From positions 1 to 6,114 of the forward strand of contig JAAXQD010000238.1 in the NCBI GenBank assembly GCA_012974475.1: a stretch of DNA of 6,114 nucleotides, written 5' to 3'. The notes beneath the pieces are model-generated. The model was given only the letters and a program-made list of their open reading frames with translations. It made no database searches and was not told where the DNA came from. Shown here one piece after another: positions 1 to 5,017 of this stretch (position 1 is its first letter; the number at the start of each line of letters is the position of its first letter). Source of the DNA: Desulfobacterales bacterium (GTDB taxonomy: Bacteria; Desulfobacterota; Desulfobacteria; Desulfobacterales; UBA11574). The position numbers and the translations under genes are program-made.

Positions 1-222
1 GTGTGGAACATCACCAAGGACGATATTCGCGTGCGGATGGCAATTTATGATGAACACGTCTGGCCACCTCCGGCCACCGAGAAGCCTCAGTTGCCCGATC
101 CAAGTGCCAGAATTCCTTATTCGAAATTTATAGTGGGCGGCAAATCCGACATGAAGGACGTGATTCAGCCCACGTATGACGAGATCAACAAGAAGTATGG
201 ACTCAGCGAGAAACAAGATTAA
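1..222 (+). CDS. 3' end of an unrecognised gene (first visible cassette)
   Basis: An open frame runs from the first base to a TAA at 220-222 (73 codons). The GTG at position 1 has no visible upstream region, so the frame is probably the C-terminal part of a longer protein and the true start lies outside. The visible part is hydrophilic, contains a proline-rich stretch (VWPPPATEKPQLPDP) and ends in a charged tail (DEINKKYGLSEKQD). There is no membrane segment or signal peptide. I do not recognise the family. The stop lies 32 nt before the attC site at 255-316, which is typical spacing for an integron cassette gene, so I treat it as the gene of the leftmost cassette. Confidence 0.6.
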   Translation: MWNITKDDIRVRMAIYDEHVWPPPATEKPQLPDPSARIPYSKFIVGGKSDMKDVIQPTYDEINKKYGLSEKQD

Positions 223-254
223 GTCTCGCTCCTGTTCTGCGAGCAGCAATTGCT

Positions 255-316
255 GGCTAACAACGGCATTAAGGGTGACGGCAAAAAGCCGCCGCGCCTT
301 ATGCCGGGCGTTAGCG
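255..316 (+). other. attC recombination site 1
   Basis: The 62-bp imperfect inverted repeat starts with GGCTAAC (R'') and ends with GTTAGCG (R'). Inside, GGCATTAAGG at 265-274 pairs with CCTTATGCC at 297-305, leaving one unpaired T of the kind that acts as an extrahelical base in attC sites. A CGGC/GCCG stem closes a short A-rich terminal loop. Box layout, asymmetry and length all match folded single-stranded attC sites recognised by IntI. It closes the cassette carrying the gene that ends at 222. This is one of the two clearest attC sites in the window. Confidence 0.88.
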
Positions 317-357
317 CCAATAAGGAAAACAAATGGAAGACTGGAAAGGATGATCGT

Positions 358-633
358 TTATCTTAAAGCAACATGAATTTTTCGTCCAACTGCTTTGGCA
401 AATTTTTCAAGAGTAGATAGGCGGATATCGGTTGCATGATTTTCCATACGTGACACGACGGATTTCGTGGTTTTGAGACGCTTCGCGATTTGTTCCTGGG
501 TAAGTCCCGCTTCCAAACGAGCCTGTTTTAAAAGGATGCCCAGTTTAAAAGTCTCAAGCCGCTCATCGTACCCGGACCAAAATTCAGGGTCCTGTTTCAT
601 GCGTTTTTTCTTATAATTTTGGAAATCGCTCAT
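358..633 (-). CDS. higA: HigA-like XRE-family antitoxin
   Basis: This is a 91-residue DNA-binding antitoxin expected to neutralise the toxin encoded just upstream and to repress their shared promoter. A Cro/C1-type helix-turn-helix spans about residues 33-83: LKQARLEAGLTQEQIAKRL gives helices 1-2, and TTKSVVSRMEN (55-65) is the recognition helix region typical of XRE proteins. The N-terminal 30 residues are charged and have no recognised domain. The ATG (631-633 on the minus strand) overlaps the toxin's TGA by four bases (ATGA), which indicates translational coupling. Toxin-first order is the HigBA arrangement. The pair is transcribed against the cassette array. Family assignment is confident; the higA name is by analogy of order and size. 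Confidence 0.88.
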   Translation of the reverse strand: MSDFQNYKKKRMKQDPEFWSGYDERLETFKLGILLKQARLEAGLTQEQIAKRLKTTKSVVSRMENHATDIRLSTLEKFAKAVGRKIHVALR

Positions 634-983
634 TTTAAGTCCTTTTGTTTGAAATAGTTACGTTTTCGTTTTTCGGCTACGGCAATTTCTTTTTGCGGAA
701 TTTTTTGAGATTTCTTGATGAAAGCATGGTTCAAAACCACAAGTTCTTTCCCGTCAAAAAAGCCCAGAATTCGAAATATATTATTGCCTTGCTGAACCCG
801 TATTTCCCAGATATTATCAGTGCCTTTCAGTTTTTTGAAATATTTGCTCGGCACGATATTGATTTGCTCAATCAAATCAAGGACAAAGGAAATTTTTTCA
901 AATTGTTTGTTTGTCAGCGAATCAAAAAATTCCTCGACAGGACATTTACCTGTTTCGAGTGTATAGAATTTGATTTTTCGCAT
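630..983 (-). CDS. higB: HigB/RelE-superfamily toxin (phage Gp49-like)
   Basis: This 117-residue protein is a probable ribosome-dependent mRNA interferase. It has the pattern of the phage-derived Gp49-like/HigB family (PF05973): PVEEFFDSL near residues 15-23, YFKKLKGTDNIWEIRV at 48-63, FRILGFF at 70-76 and the HAFIKKSQKIP block at 86-96, followed by a basic C-terminal helix. Length matches the family. It is first in a two-gene operon with the XRE antitoxin. I see no convincing Shine-Dalgarno before the ATG at 983, and the best promoter -10 lies only about 7 nt upstream, so the message may be leaderless or nearly so. As a stability module it is a common type of cargo in sedentary integrons. 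No inactivating change is visible. Confidence 0.88.
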   Translation of the reverse strand: MRKIKFYTLETGKCPVEEFFDSLTNKQFEKISFVLDLIEQINIVPSKYFKKLKGTDNIWEIRVQQGNNIFRILGFFDGKELVVLNHAFIKKSQKIPQKEIAVAEKRKRNYFKQKDLK

Positions 984-989
984 AAAGTC

Positions 990-1018
990 TTGTTAGCATA
1001 TATGCGAACATTCGTCAA
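990..1018 (-). promoter_or_regulatory. Putative promoter of the toxin-antitoxin operon
   Basis: Reading the minus strand, TTGACG (1018-1013) is a good -35 match. Seventeen bases later TAACAA (995-990) is a weak -10, helped by an extended -10 TGC just before it. The toxin ATG starts 7 nt further on. The palindromic operator at 992-1009 sits in the spacer and overlaps the -10. Inferred by consensus matching only. Confidence 0.45.
992..1009. promoter_or_regulatory. Candidate autoregulatory operator of the HigBA pair
   Basis: GTTAGCATATATGCGAAC is an 18-bp inverted repeat with a perfect 10-bp core (GCATATATGC), GTT/AAC ends and a single mismatched pair. It lies 9 bp upstream of the toxin ATG, between the candidate -35 and -10. 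That is where an XRE antitoxin dimer would bind to repress its own operon. Symmetry is seen directly; the role is inferred. Confidence 0.55.
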
Positions 1019-1035
1019 GCAGGAAAAGCACCAGC

Positions 1036-1107
1036 GCACAACAATGGCATGAACTCTGACTGGGATTTCGCTACGCTTCATCCCAGCAGGTTATGCCTAC
1101 GTTATGC
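1036..1107 (+). other. attC recombination site 2
   Basis: The 72-bp site runs from GCACAAC (R'') to GTTATGC (R'). Its arms pair well: GGCAT-GAAC at 1046-1054 with GTTATGCC at 1090-1097 (one extra base on the left arm), and CTGGGAT at 1060-1066 with ATCCCAG at 1080-1086. It closes the inverted toxin-antitoxin cassette and lies upstream of the toxin promoter. Box sequences, the extra unpaired base and arm pairing match attC structure. Confidence 0.88.
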
Positions 1108-1166
1108 CGTTGCATTAAATTGGCTTGGCTAAACATTTTTTCGGAATTCATCATCTAATCTTTCAG

Positions 1167-1173
1167 AAAGGAG
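1167..1173 (+). promoter_or_regulatory. Ribosome binding site fixing the start of the ferredoxin-like gene
   Basis: AAAGGAG lies 8 nt before the ATG at 1182. The frame stays open further upstream to a TTG at 1125, but that codon has no Shine-Dalgarno and is only 18 nt from attC2, so the ATG at 1182 is preferred. Confidence 0.8.
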
Positions 1174-1181
1174 AAACGGGA

Positions 1182-2003
1182 ATGACACGATCTGTTGCCC
1201 GTATTCTCAACGTTTTACACGGATATGTCTATGGCCGTTGGACCAGGCAATATATCCGCGTGCTCCTGAACTATGTCTTTCCCAATATAGGACCACAGGG
1301 AAAGAAGTGGTGGGCTGACCGTTTTCACTTCAAGGTGCTTACTCCGGAAAATGCCAATGCCATCATCACGATAAACCAAGACATTCCCCGACGCGATCTG
1401 GAACAGATCATCCCGTATCCAATGGCTCGGGATTTCGTGCTTAAAGCACCACCTGATATTGTCGTGTATGAATGCCCTTGCCGACGGACTCGAGAAAATC
1501 CGTGCCTGCCGATTCAGGTGTGCTTGATCATAGGCCAGCCATTCGTGGATTTCATCCTCGAACAACATCCTTCTATAAGCCGTCGAATTAGTCAGGACGA
1601 AGCAGTTGAACTCATTGAGGCAGAGCACAGGCGAGGGCACATACAGACTGCCTGGTTCAAGGATGCTATGGGGGGACGCTTCTATTCCTTGTGTAGCTGC
1701 TGCAAATGCTGCTGTTTCGGGATGGAGGCAACGGCCAGGCATGGTGTGCCGATGGCTGCTTCGTCGGGCTACGTGGCGCAGGTGGACGAGACAGTCTGTG
1801 AGGCATGCGCGGCTTGTGAGGAGGTCTGTCCTTTCGAGGCTATCCACGTGAAGGAGACAGCGGCTGTGAACTGGGGAGCCTGTATGGGATGTGGTGTGTG
1901 TGTGGAACGGTGCCCTGGTGAGGCAATGACGTTCGTGCGTGACGAGGGAAAAGGGATACCACTGGATGTGCGGATGTTGGCTAAGGAACAAGCTGTGAGT
2001 TGA
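1182..2003 (+). CDS. Cysteine-rich 4Fe-4S dicluster ferredoxin-like protein
   Basis: This 273-residue protein has a bacterial 2[4Fe-4S] ferredoxin domain at its C-terminus. Cluster motif CEACAACEEVCP occupies residues 206-217 and CMGCGVCVERCP occupies 234-245, both CxxCxxCxxxCP. Two further cysteine groups lie upstream: C98, C100, C108 and C114 (ECPCRR...PC...C), and a dense run CSCCKCCC at 171-178. These could hold additional Fe-S clusters or a metal. There is no signal peptide or twin-arginine motif, so it is probably cytoplasmic. Residues 1-95 are basic and aromatic with no domain I recognise. It presumably carries electrons, but no partner enzyme is nearby, as expected for a single-gene cassette. 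The start rests on the AAAGGAG at 1167-1173. The substrate and redox partner are unknown. Confidence 0.88.
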   Translation: MTRSVARILNVLHGYVYGRWTRQYIRVLLNYVFPNIGPQGKKWWADRFHFKVLTPENANAIITINQDIPRRDLEQIIPYPMARDFVLKAPPDIVVYECPCRRTRENPCLPIQVCLIIGQPFVDFILEQHPSISRRISQDEAVELIEAEHRRGHIQTAWFKDAMGGRFYSLCSCCKCCCFGMEATARHGVPMAASSGYVAQVDETVCEACAACEEVCPFEAIHVKETAAVNWGACMGCGVCVERCPGEAMTFVRDEGKGIPLDVRMLAKEQAVS

Positions 2004-2059
2004 GCTTGCAGGGAAAGGCGAGCATTCAGGTTTGCGTGCTCTTTGCCGCTGGTTGTATG

Positions 2060-2124
2060 ATGTAACAGAGCGTCAATTTCAGAGGGAGCGCAGCCTAACC
2101 AGTCAACTGACTTCTTCGTTATGC
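2060..2124 (+). other. Degenerate attC-like site 3
   Basis: This is where an attC is expected, between the ferredoxin-like gene and the cupin gene. The right box GTTATGC (2118-2124) is identical to that of attC2. The best left box is ATGTAAC (2060-2066), and GTCAATTT at 2072-2079 pairs imperfectly with CAACTGAC at 2104-2111. The centre pairs poorly. A second left-box candidate, GCCTAAC at 2093-2099, would leave an unusually short site of about 32 bp. I read it as a decayed or partly deleted attC. Confidence 0.5.
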
Positions 2125-2139
2125 ATAAGGAGAAAATAA

Positions 2140-2511
2140 ATGAAAAAAGTAGTAAATATCGAAAAATGCTTCGAGAAGTTTAATGATACTTATTCACCGA
2201 AAATAGTAGGGGATTTAAACGGACAGTATGTGATGGTTGTGCGGTTAGAAGGTGATAAGGTTCCCTGGCATACACATGAAAAAGAAGATGAAATGTTCTT
2301 TGTAGTAGATGGAATACTCGACATACATGAAAAGGATAAAAACATTACTCTACAGACCGGTGAATTTTACATTGTCGAAAGAGGTGTAGAGCATCGTGTT
2401 GTTCCTCGTGGTCATGTCAAGCTAATATTATTTGAACCCGAAGGTATCTCTCACACTGGAAAAGTAAAAGCGGAGATCACCAAAAAGAAATTTGATCGGC
2501 TTGATTTATAG
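2140..2511 (+). CDS. Small single-domain cupin protein
   Basis: This 123-residue protein folds as one cupin beta-barrel. Motif 1 is visible as HTHEKEDEMFFVVDG (residues about 45-59), giving the metal-binding HxH and E. Motif 2 is GEFYIVERGVEHRV (about 72-85), which supplies the last histidine; the usual proline is replaced. Cupins of this size bind a divalent metal or small ligand and include isomerases, dioxygenases and sugar-binding proteins, so the substrate cannot be called. It has no signal peptide and is probably cytoplasmic. AAGGAG precedes the ATG and abuts the right box of the attC-like site at 2060-2124, so the gene begins almost at the cassette edge. Its stop is 6 nt before the left box of attC4. 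Base composition is AT-rich, unlike the preceding cassette. Confidence 0.9.
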   Translation: MKKVVNIEKCFEKFNDTYSPKIVGDLNGQYVMVVRLEGDKVPWHTHEKEDEMFFVVDGILDIHEKDKNITLQTGEFYIVERGVEHRVVPRGHVKLILFEPEGISHTGKVKAEITKKKFDRLDL

Positions 2512-2517
2512 AGAAAT

Positions 2518-2647
2518 CCATAACAAGAATTTGGGAGCTGACGCCTTCAGCAGTATGATTTTTCAAATTTTGCAGTCAAGAGATTAGTTATTTGATTTAT
2601 TCATATTTTTGTGTAAATGAAGGCGCATCTCAAAATTAAAGTTAGGC
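2518..2647 (+). other. attC recombination site 4 (long, VCR-sized)
   Basis: The site runs from CCATAAC (2518-2524) to GTTAGGC (2641-2647), about 130 bp, similar in length to Vibrio cholerae repeats and nearly twice the other sites here. The arms align as AATTTGGGAGCTGACGCCTTCA on the left against TGAAGGCGCATCTCAAAATT on the right, paired with small bulges including unpaired bases near the left box. The central 70 nt is AT-rich and would form the variable terminal structure. It closes the cupin cassette. Confidence 0.82.
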
Positions 2648-2680
2648 ACAGAATTCTGCTCACTTACGGAGAATATTTTT

Positions 2681-3667
2681 ATGATATCTACCTTACAGTT
2701 TAACAAAAGTTCAGCTCTCGCATATTTGCTTGACGGTAATGGCGGTGCTCGTACGGTCGATACGAATGAAATTGCTGCATGGACGCCTCAGGATGGAAAT
2801 TTATGGGTTCATCTAAATTACAATAATAGCGAAGAAATAAAGTGGCTGACTGATTCATCAGCTTTAGAACCACTGGTAGTCGAAGCCTTGCTCGCAGAGG
2901 AGACAAGACCTCGTACAACAGTCATTGGAGATGGTCTTTTAATTGCGCTTCGCGGTGTGAACCTCAATCCTGGTGCCGATCCAGAAGACATGGTATCAAT
3001 TCGACTCTGGGTAGATAGCACACGTATTGTTACAACCAGAAAACGTGATTTAATTTCAGTAACTGATTTAATAAATCAATTTAACACCAAGAAAGGACCA
3101 TGCAACTCGGCCGAGTTCTTAGTGGAGTTAGTCGACAGGCTTATATGGCGCATGAGCGAAACCGTTGATCAATTTGAGGATAGAGTAGCCGAGCTCGAGG
3201 AAATGGTATTGGCTGTTGACAGTAGCTCATTAAGGTATGAGCTTGCTACCTTGCGGCGGCAAGCAATCTCTATACGACGTTATCTTGCTCCCGAGCGAGA
3301 AGCCCTATCAAGGCTAATAATCGAAAAAGTTAGTTGGTTAGATGATGGTAGTCGTCTTCAATTAAGAGAGGTGAATGACCGATTGATTCGACATATTGAA
3401 GATATTGATGCCGTAAGAGAGCGTGCTGCAGTTACGCAAGAAGAGCTACAAAGCCGCCTTTCTGAACAAATGAATTCGAGAATGTATGTATTGTCGGTTG
3501 TTGCAGCAATTTTCCTTCCTCTAGGATTTTTGACGGGTCTATTAGGCGTAAATGTTGGGGGGATTCCTGGCACTGATTATCCTATGGCATTTCTTGTCTT
3601 TACTGGAATGCTTGTCGTGGTGGTCGTACTTCAAGTATTGCTATTTCGTTGGAAGAAATGGATGTAG
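2681..3667 (+). CDS. zntB: CorA-family metal ion transporter, ZntB-like
   Basis: This 328-residue inner-membrane protein of the 2-TM-GxN family has the usual full length. Residues 1-265 form the cytoplasmic alpha/beta domain and the long helical stalk, with coiled charged helices from about 150 to 265. Two membrane helices follow, about 268-289 and 302-321, joined by the signature loop GVNVGGIPG (289-297). That loop is the ZntB form of the GxN motif (CorA itself has YGMNF-MPE), so Zn2+ or another divalent cation is more likely than Mg2+. The protein ends in a basic WKKWM tail inside the cell. GGAG lies 9 nt before the ATG. The TAG stop is one base from the left box of attC5, so gene and recombination site are fitted tightly, as in a compact cassette. 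It appears intact. Ion specificity and direction are not shown by sequence. Confidence 0.92.
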   Translation: MISTLQFNKSSALAYLLDGNGGARTVDTNEIAAWTPQDGNLWVHLNYNNSEEIKWLTDSSALEPLVVEALLAEETRPRTTVIGDGLLIALRGVNLNPGADPEDMVSIRLWVDSTRIVTTRKRDLISVTDLINQFNTKKGPCNSAEFLVELVDRLIWRMSETVDQFEDRVAELEEMVLAVDSSSLRYELATLRRQAISIRRYLAPEREALSRLIIEKVSWLDDGSRLQLREVNDRLIRHIEDIDAVRERAAVTQEELQSRLSEQMNSRMYVLSVVAAIFLPLGFLTGLLGVNVGGIPGTDYPMAFLVFTGMLVVVVVLQVLLFRWKKWM

Positions 3668-3668
3668 C

Positions 3669-3743
3669 GCCTAACAATAAAATTTCACTCGGACGTATTT
3701 TTCGCTGACGCCCAAAATACGCCGGCGAATTTCGACGTTATGT
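3669..3743 (+). other. attC recombination site 5
   Basis: The 75-bp site runs from GCCTAAC (3669-3675) to GTTATGT (3737-3743). AAATTTCACTCGGACGTATTTT on the left pairs with AAAATACGCCGGCGAATTT on the right, with small bulges, around the central CGCTGACGCCC. It closes the zntB cassette and immediately precedes the MGMT cassette. Confidence 0.85.
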
Positions 3744-3795
3744 TCTTATAAGTTATTGATTTTTTAATTTTTAGCTTTTCAAAGAGAGGGTGGGA

Positions 3796-4113
3796 ATGAA
3801 AGCTTTTTCCGATAAAGTGTACGATCTTTTAAGGAAGGTGCCTAAAGGGCGTGTAACGACCTATAAAGAAATTGCCCATGCCCTGGAATCCAGAGCATAT
3901 CGGGGGGTCGGTCAGGCCATGAAAAGAAACCCCTATGCGCCCGAGGTTCCCTGACACCGGGTTGTTGCCACATCCGGTCGGATTGGGGGATTTAAGGGGA
4001 AGACATCTGGAGACGCTATACAGGAAAAAATAAAAATGCTTAAGGACGAAGGGATCGAGTTCCATGGAGAAAGAGTAAAGAATTTTGAAGAAATTCTTTT
4101 TCGATTCTCCTAG
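3796..4113 (+). CDS. Selenocysteine-containing MGMT-type alkyltransferase (TGA at the active site)
   Basis: The 105-codon frame starts at the ATG at 3796 after a GAGAGGGTGGG stretch and ends at TAG 4111-4113 if the TGA at 3952-3954 is read through. It matches the C-terminal catalytic domain of O6-alkylguanine-DNA alkyltransferases: TTYKEIAHAL (residues 21-30, helix-turn-helix, Y23 equivalent to human Tyr114), R36 (arginine finger), N45 (hinge Asn) and the active-site block VP-U53-HRVV, where U53 replaces the cysteine that accepts the alkyl group. R36-N45 and N45-U53 are spaced exactly as in human MGMT. Downstream, GRIGGFKG and MLKDEG (with E85) are also conserved. The length is near that of single-domain MGMT/alkyltransferase-like proteins. 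A SECIS-like hairpin follows the TGA, so I read TGA as selenocysteine rather than stop. The gene lies in an integron cassette after attC5. A nonsense mutation or sequencing error remains possible. Confidence 0.82.
3952..3954 (+). other. In-frame TGA at the catalytic cysteine codon (proposed Sec53)
   Basis: CCC TGA CAC CGG reads P-U-H-R in place of the invariant P-C-H-R. This is codon 53. Exactly 52 sense codons stand on either side of it without another stop, and both halves keep family residues. A one-base change from TGC or TGT would also produce TGA, so the codon alone does not prove recoding. The hairpin starting 13 nt after it is the supporting evidence. Confidence 0.8.
3968..3986 (+). 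promoter_or_regulatory. Bacterial SECIS-like hairpin
   Basis: CCACATCC at 3968-3975 pairs with GGATTGG at 3980-3986: seven base pairs, C3971 bulged, closing the tetraloop GGTC (3976-3979). The loop sequence GGUC is the same as that of the E. coli fdhF SECIS, with the G-U that SelB reads. Twenty-one nt separate TGA from the loop, close to fdhF (I count about 18) and within the range I recall for bacterial SECIS models. The bulged nucleotide is C rather than the U of fdhF. A competing ACCGG/CCGGT pairing (3956-3960 with 3974-3978) exists. Confidence 0.7.
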
Positions 4114-4442
4114 TCCATGAAGTTAGCATGATTTGAGAATGTAGTAGCTTCGTGGGGTCATTGTGTCTACTTTAAACGCGGTGATTGCTCCTATATATTG
4201 TATTCGGGAAAATATGCGATATGCAATATATCTAAAGTTGAAACATAACCCCAACATTGACCGGGATCATTAAGGCAATCTATATTGCAATTAAATTAAG
4301 CAGTTACTGGGTTCTCGTCCGGCAAGTTAGCCACCCGTTAGGTGACTCCGAATCGTGGTGACGGCAGTACGAACCTCGGAAGCACAGGCGGTCTGACCAG
4401 TCTGGGCAGCTTGGTATCAAATGTTCGGGTATTGGAGGGGCA
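4114..4442. other. Intergenic region between the MGMT and DUF2938 cassettes
   Basis: I see no convincing gene in these 329 bases. The left part (4190-4235) is AT-rich with an inverted repeat, ATATATTG at 4193-4200 against CAATATAT at 4225-4232. The middle holds the weak attC candidate at 4243-4343, including a small GCAAT/ATTGC hairpin at 4275-4288. The last 100 nt are GC-richer and probably belong to the 5' end of the DUF2938 cassette. Confidence 0.6.
4243..4343 (+). other. Weak attC-like site 6
   Basis: ACATAAC (4243-4249) and GTTAGGT (4337-4343) are acceptable R'' and R' boxes, with a second right-box candidate GTTAGCC at 4326-4332. CAACATTGACCGGGA after the left box pairs with TCCGGCAAGTTAG before the right one, but only with several single-base bulges. 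The position, downstream of the MGMT gene and upstream of the next cassette gene, is right. I would call it attC only with structural scoring. Confidence 0.4.
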
Positions 4443-4943
4443 ATGGATCTTGTCGTAACGGGAGTGGTAGCAGGGGTGTTGGGGACATTGGTGATGGATT
4501 TGTTGAACCTTCTATTCGCCCGAACTGGGATGCTCTCGAAAATAGACGTGGGGATGATTGGGAGGATGGCCGTGGGCTGGTCTCGCGGGCGCTTCCGCTA
4601 TGGGCATCCAAGCGAGATGGAACAGGTCGCAAACGAGATGCTCTACGGTTATGTCACGCACTACACCATCGGCGTGGGCCTCGCGGTCCCGTACGTGCTC
4701 GGTTGGGATCTCCTGGTCGGAGGGCCTGCGTCACCGGTATGGGCACTAGCCTATGGCGTCGCGACGACGGTAGCCTCCCTTTTCTTCGTTTTCCCTTCCA
4801 TGGGGCTGGGTGGGCGGTCGCGGTTGCACTTGCGTGAGCACCGGGAAAGACAGAACGCGCAGGATTGGTTGTGTGTCACCTACCAGGCGCTTCCAGCAAA
4901 CGAAGCCAACGTTATCCATACTTTGATATCTATAAATCTGTAA
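4443..4943 (+). pseudogene. DUF2938-like membrane protein with a rearranged, out-of-frame C-terminus
   Basis: The open frame gives 166 residues, starting at ATG 4443 five bases after GGAG of a strong GGAGGGG. Residues 1-123 look like the DUF2938 family: a membrane helix at about 4-24 (GVVAGVLGTLVMDLLNLL), the GRFRYGHPSEMEQVANEM block at 49-66, helices at about 73-92 and 98-117, and FPSMGLG (117-123). After that, residues 124-166 are charged and not membrane-like. A different frame at 4802-4837 reads GAGWAVAVALA then TGA, which looks like the family's hydrophobic C-terminal end. The simplest reading is an internal deletion that lost part of the C-terminal region and shifted the frame. The function of the family is unknown. 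The segment is clearly more GC-rich than its neighbours, suggesting separate origin. It may still be expressed. Confidence 0.65.
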
Positions 4944-4964
4944 ATATCAGAGGTCTAAAATATT

Positions 4965-5017
4965 TGTGATATCGTTTTCCAAGAAGGCAAATCTGTTTTA
5001 GAGGGTTTGTCTTTTTG
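4965..5017 (+). terminator. Rho-independent terminator-like hairpin A (repeat copy 1)
   Basis: AAGGCAAATC (4984-4993) pairs with GGGTTTGTCTT (5004-5014), with a few G-T pairs, and runs into TTTTT. The whole block, beginning TGTGATATCGTTTTC, recurs at 5817-5870 with about three quarters of positions identical. It would end transcription from the DUF2938 cassette before the repeat-protein gene. Confidence 0.7.

Noticed and set aside
645..1052. Plus-strand frame across the toxin gene
   Set aside because: It is an antisense shadow, Phe-rich because the toxin is Lys-rich, and it runs into attC2.
1215..1991. Long minus-strand frame opposite the ferredoxin-like gene
   Set aside because: The plus strand carries two perfect 2[4Fe-4S] motifs and a ribosome binding site. 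The minus translation has no recognisable domain.
3796..3954. Ordinary 52-residue protein ending at the TGA, or a simple pseudogene
   Set aside because: The 52 codons after the TGA keep family residues with no further stop or frameshift, and the TGA replaces exactly the catalytic Cys with a SECIS-like hairpin behind it. It is kept as the main alternative, not the preferred reading.
3956..3978. ACCGG/CCGGT hairpin with a bulged U and a small UGCC loop as the SECIS
   Set aside because: It resembles fdhF in its bulged U, but its loop is only about 12 nt from UGA and has no G-U pair of loop bases. The GGUC hairpin at 3968-3986 fits better.
4857..4917. Possible attC after the DUF2938-like gene (right box GTTATCC at 4911-4917)
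   Set aside because: No left box and no arm complementary to GGCGCTTCCAGC...GAAGCCAAC was found. At most it is half a site.
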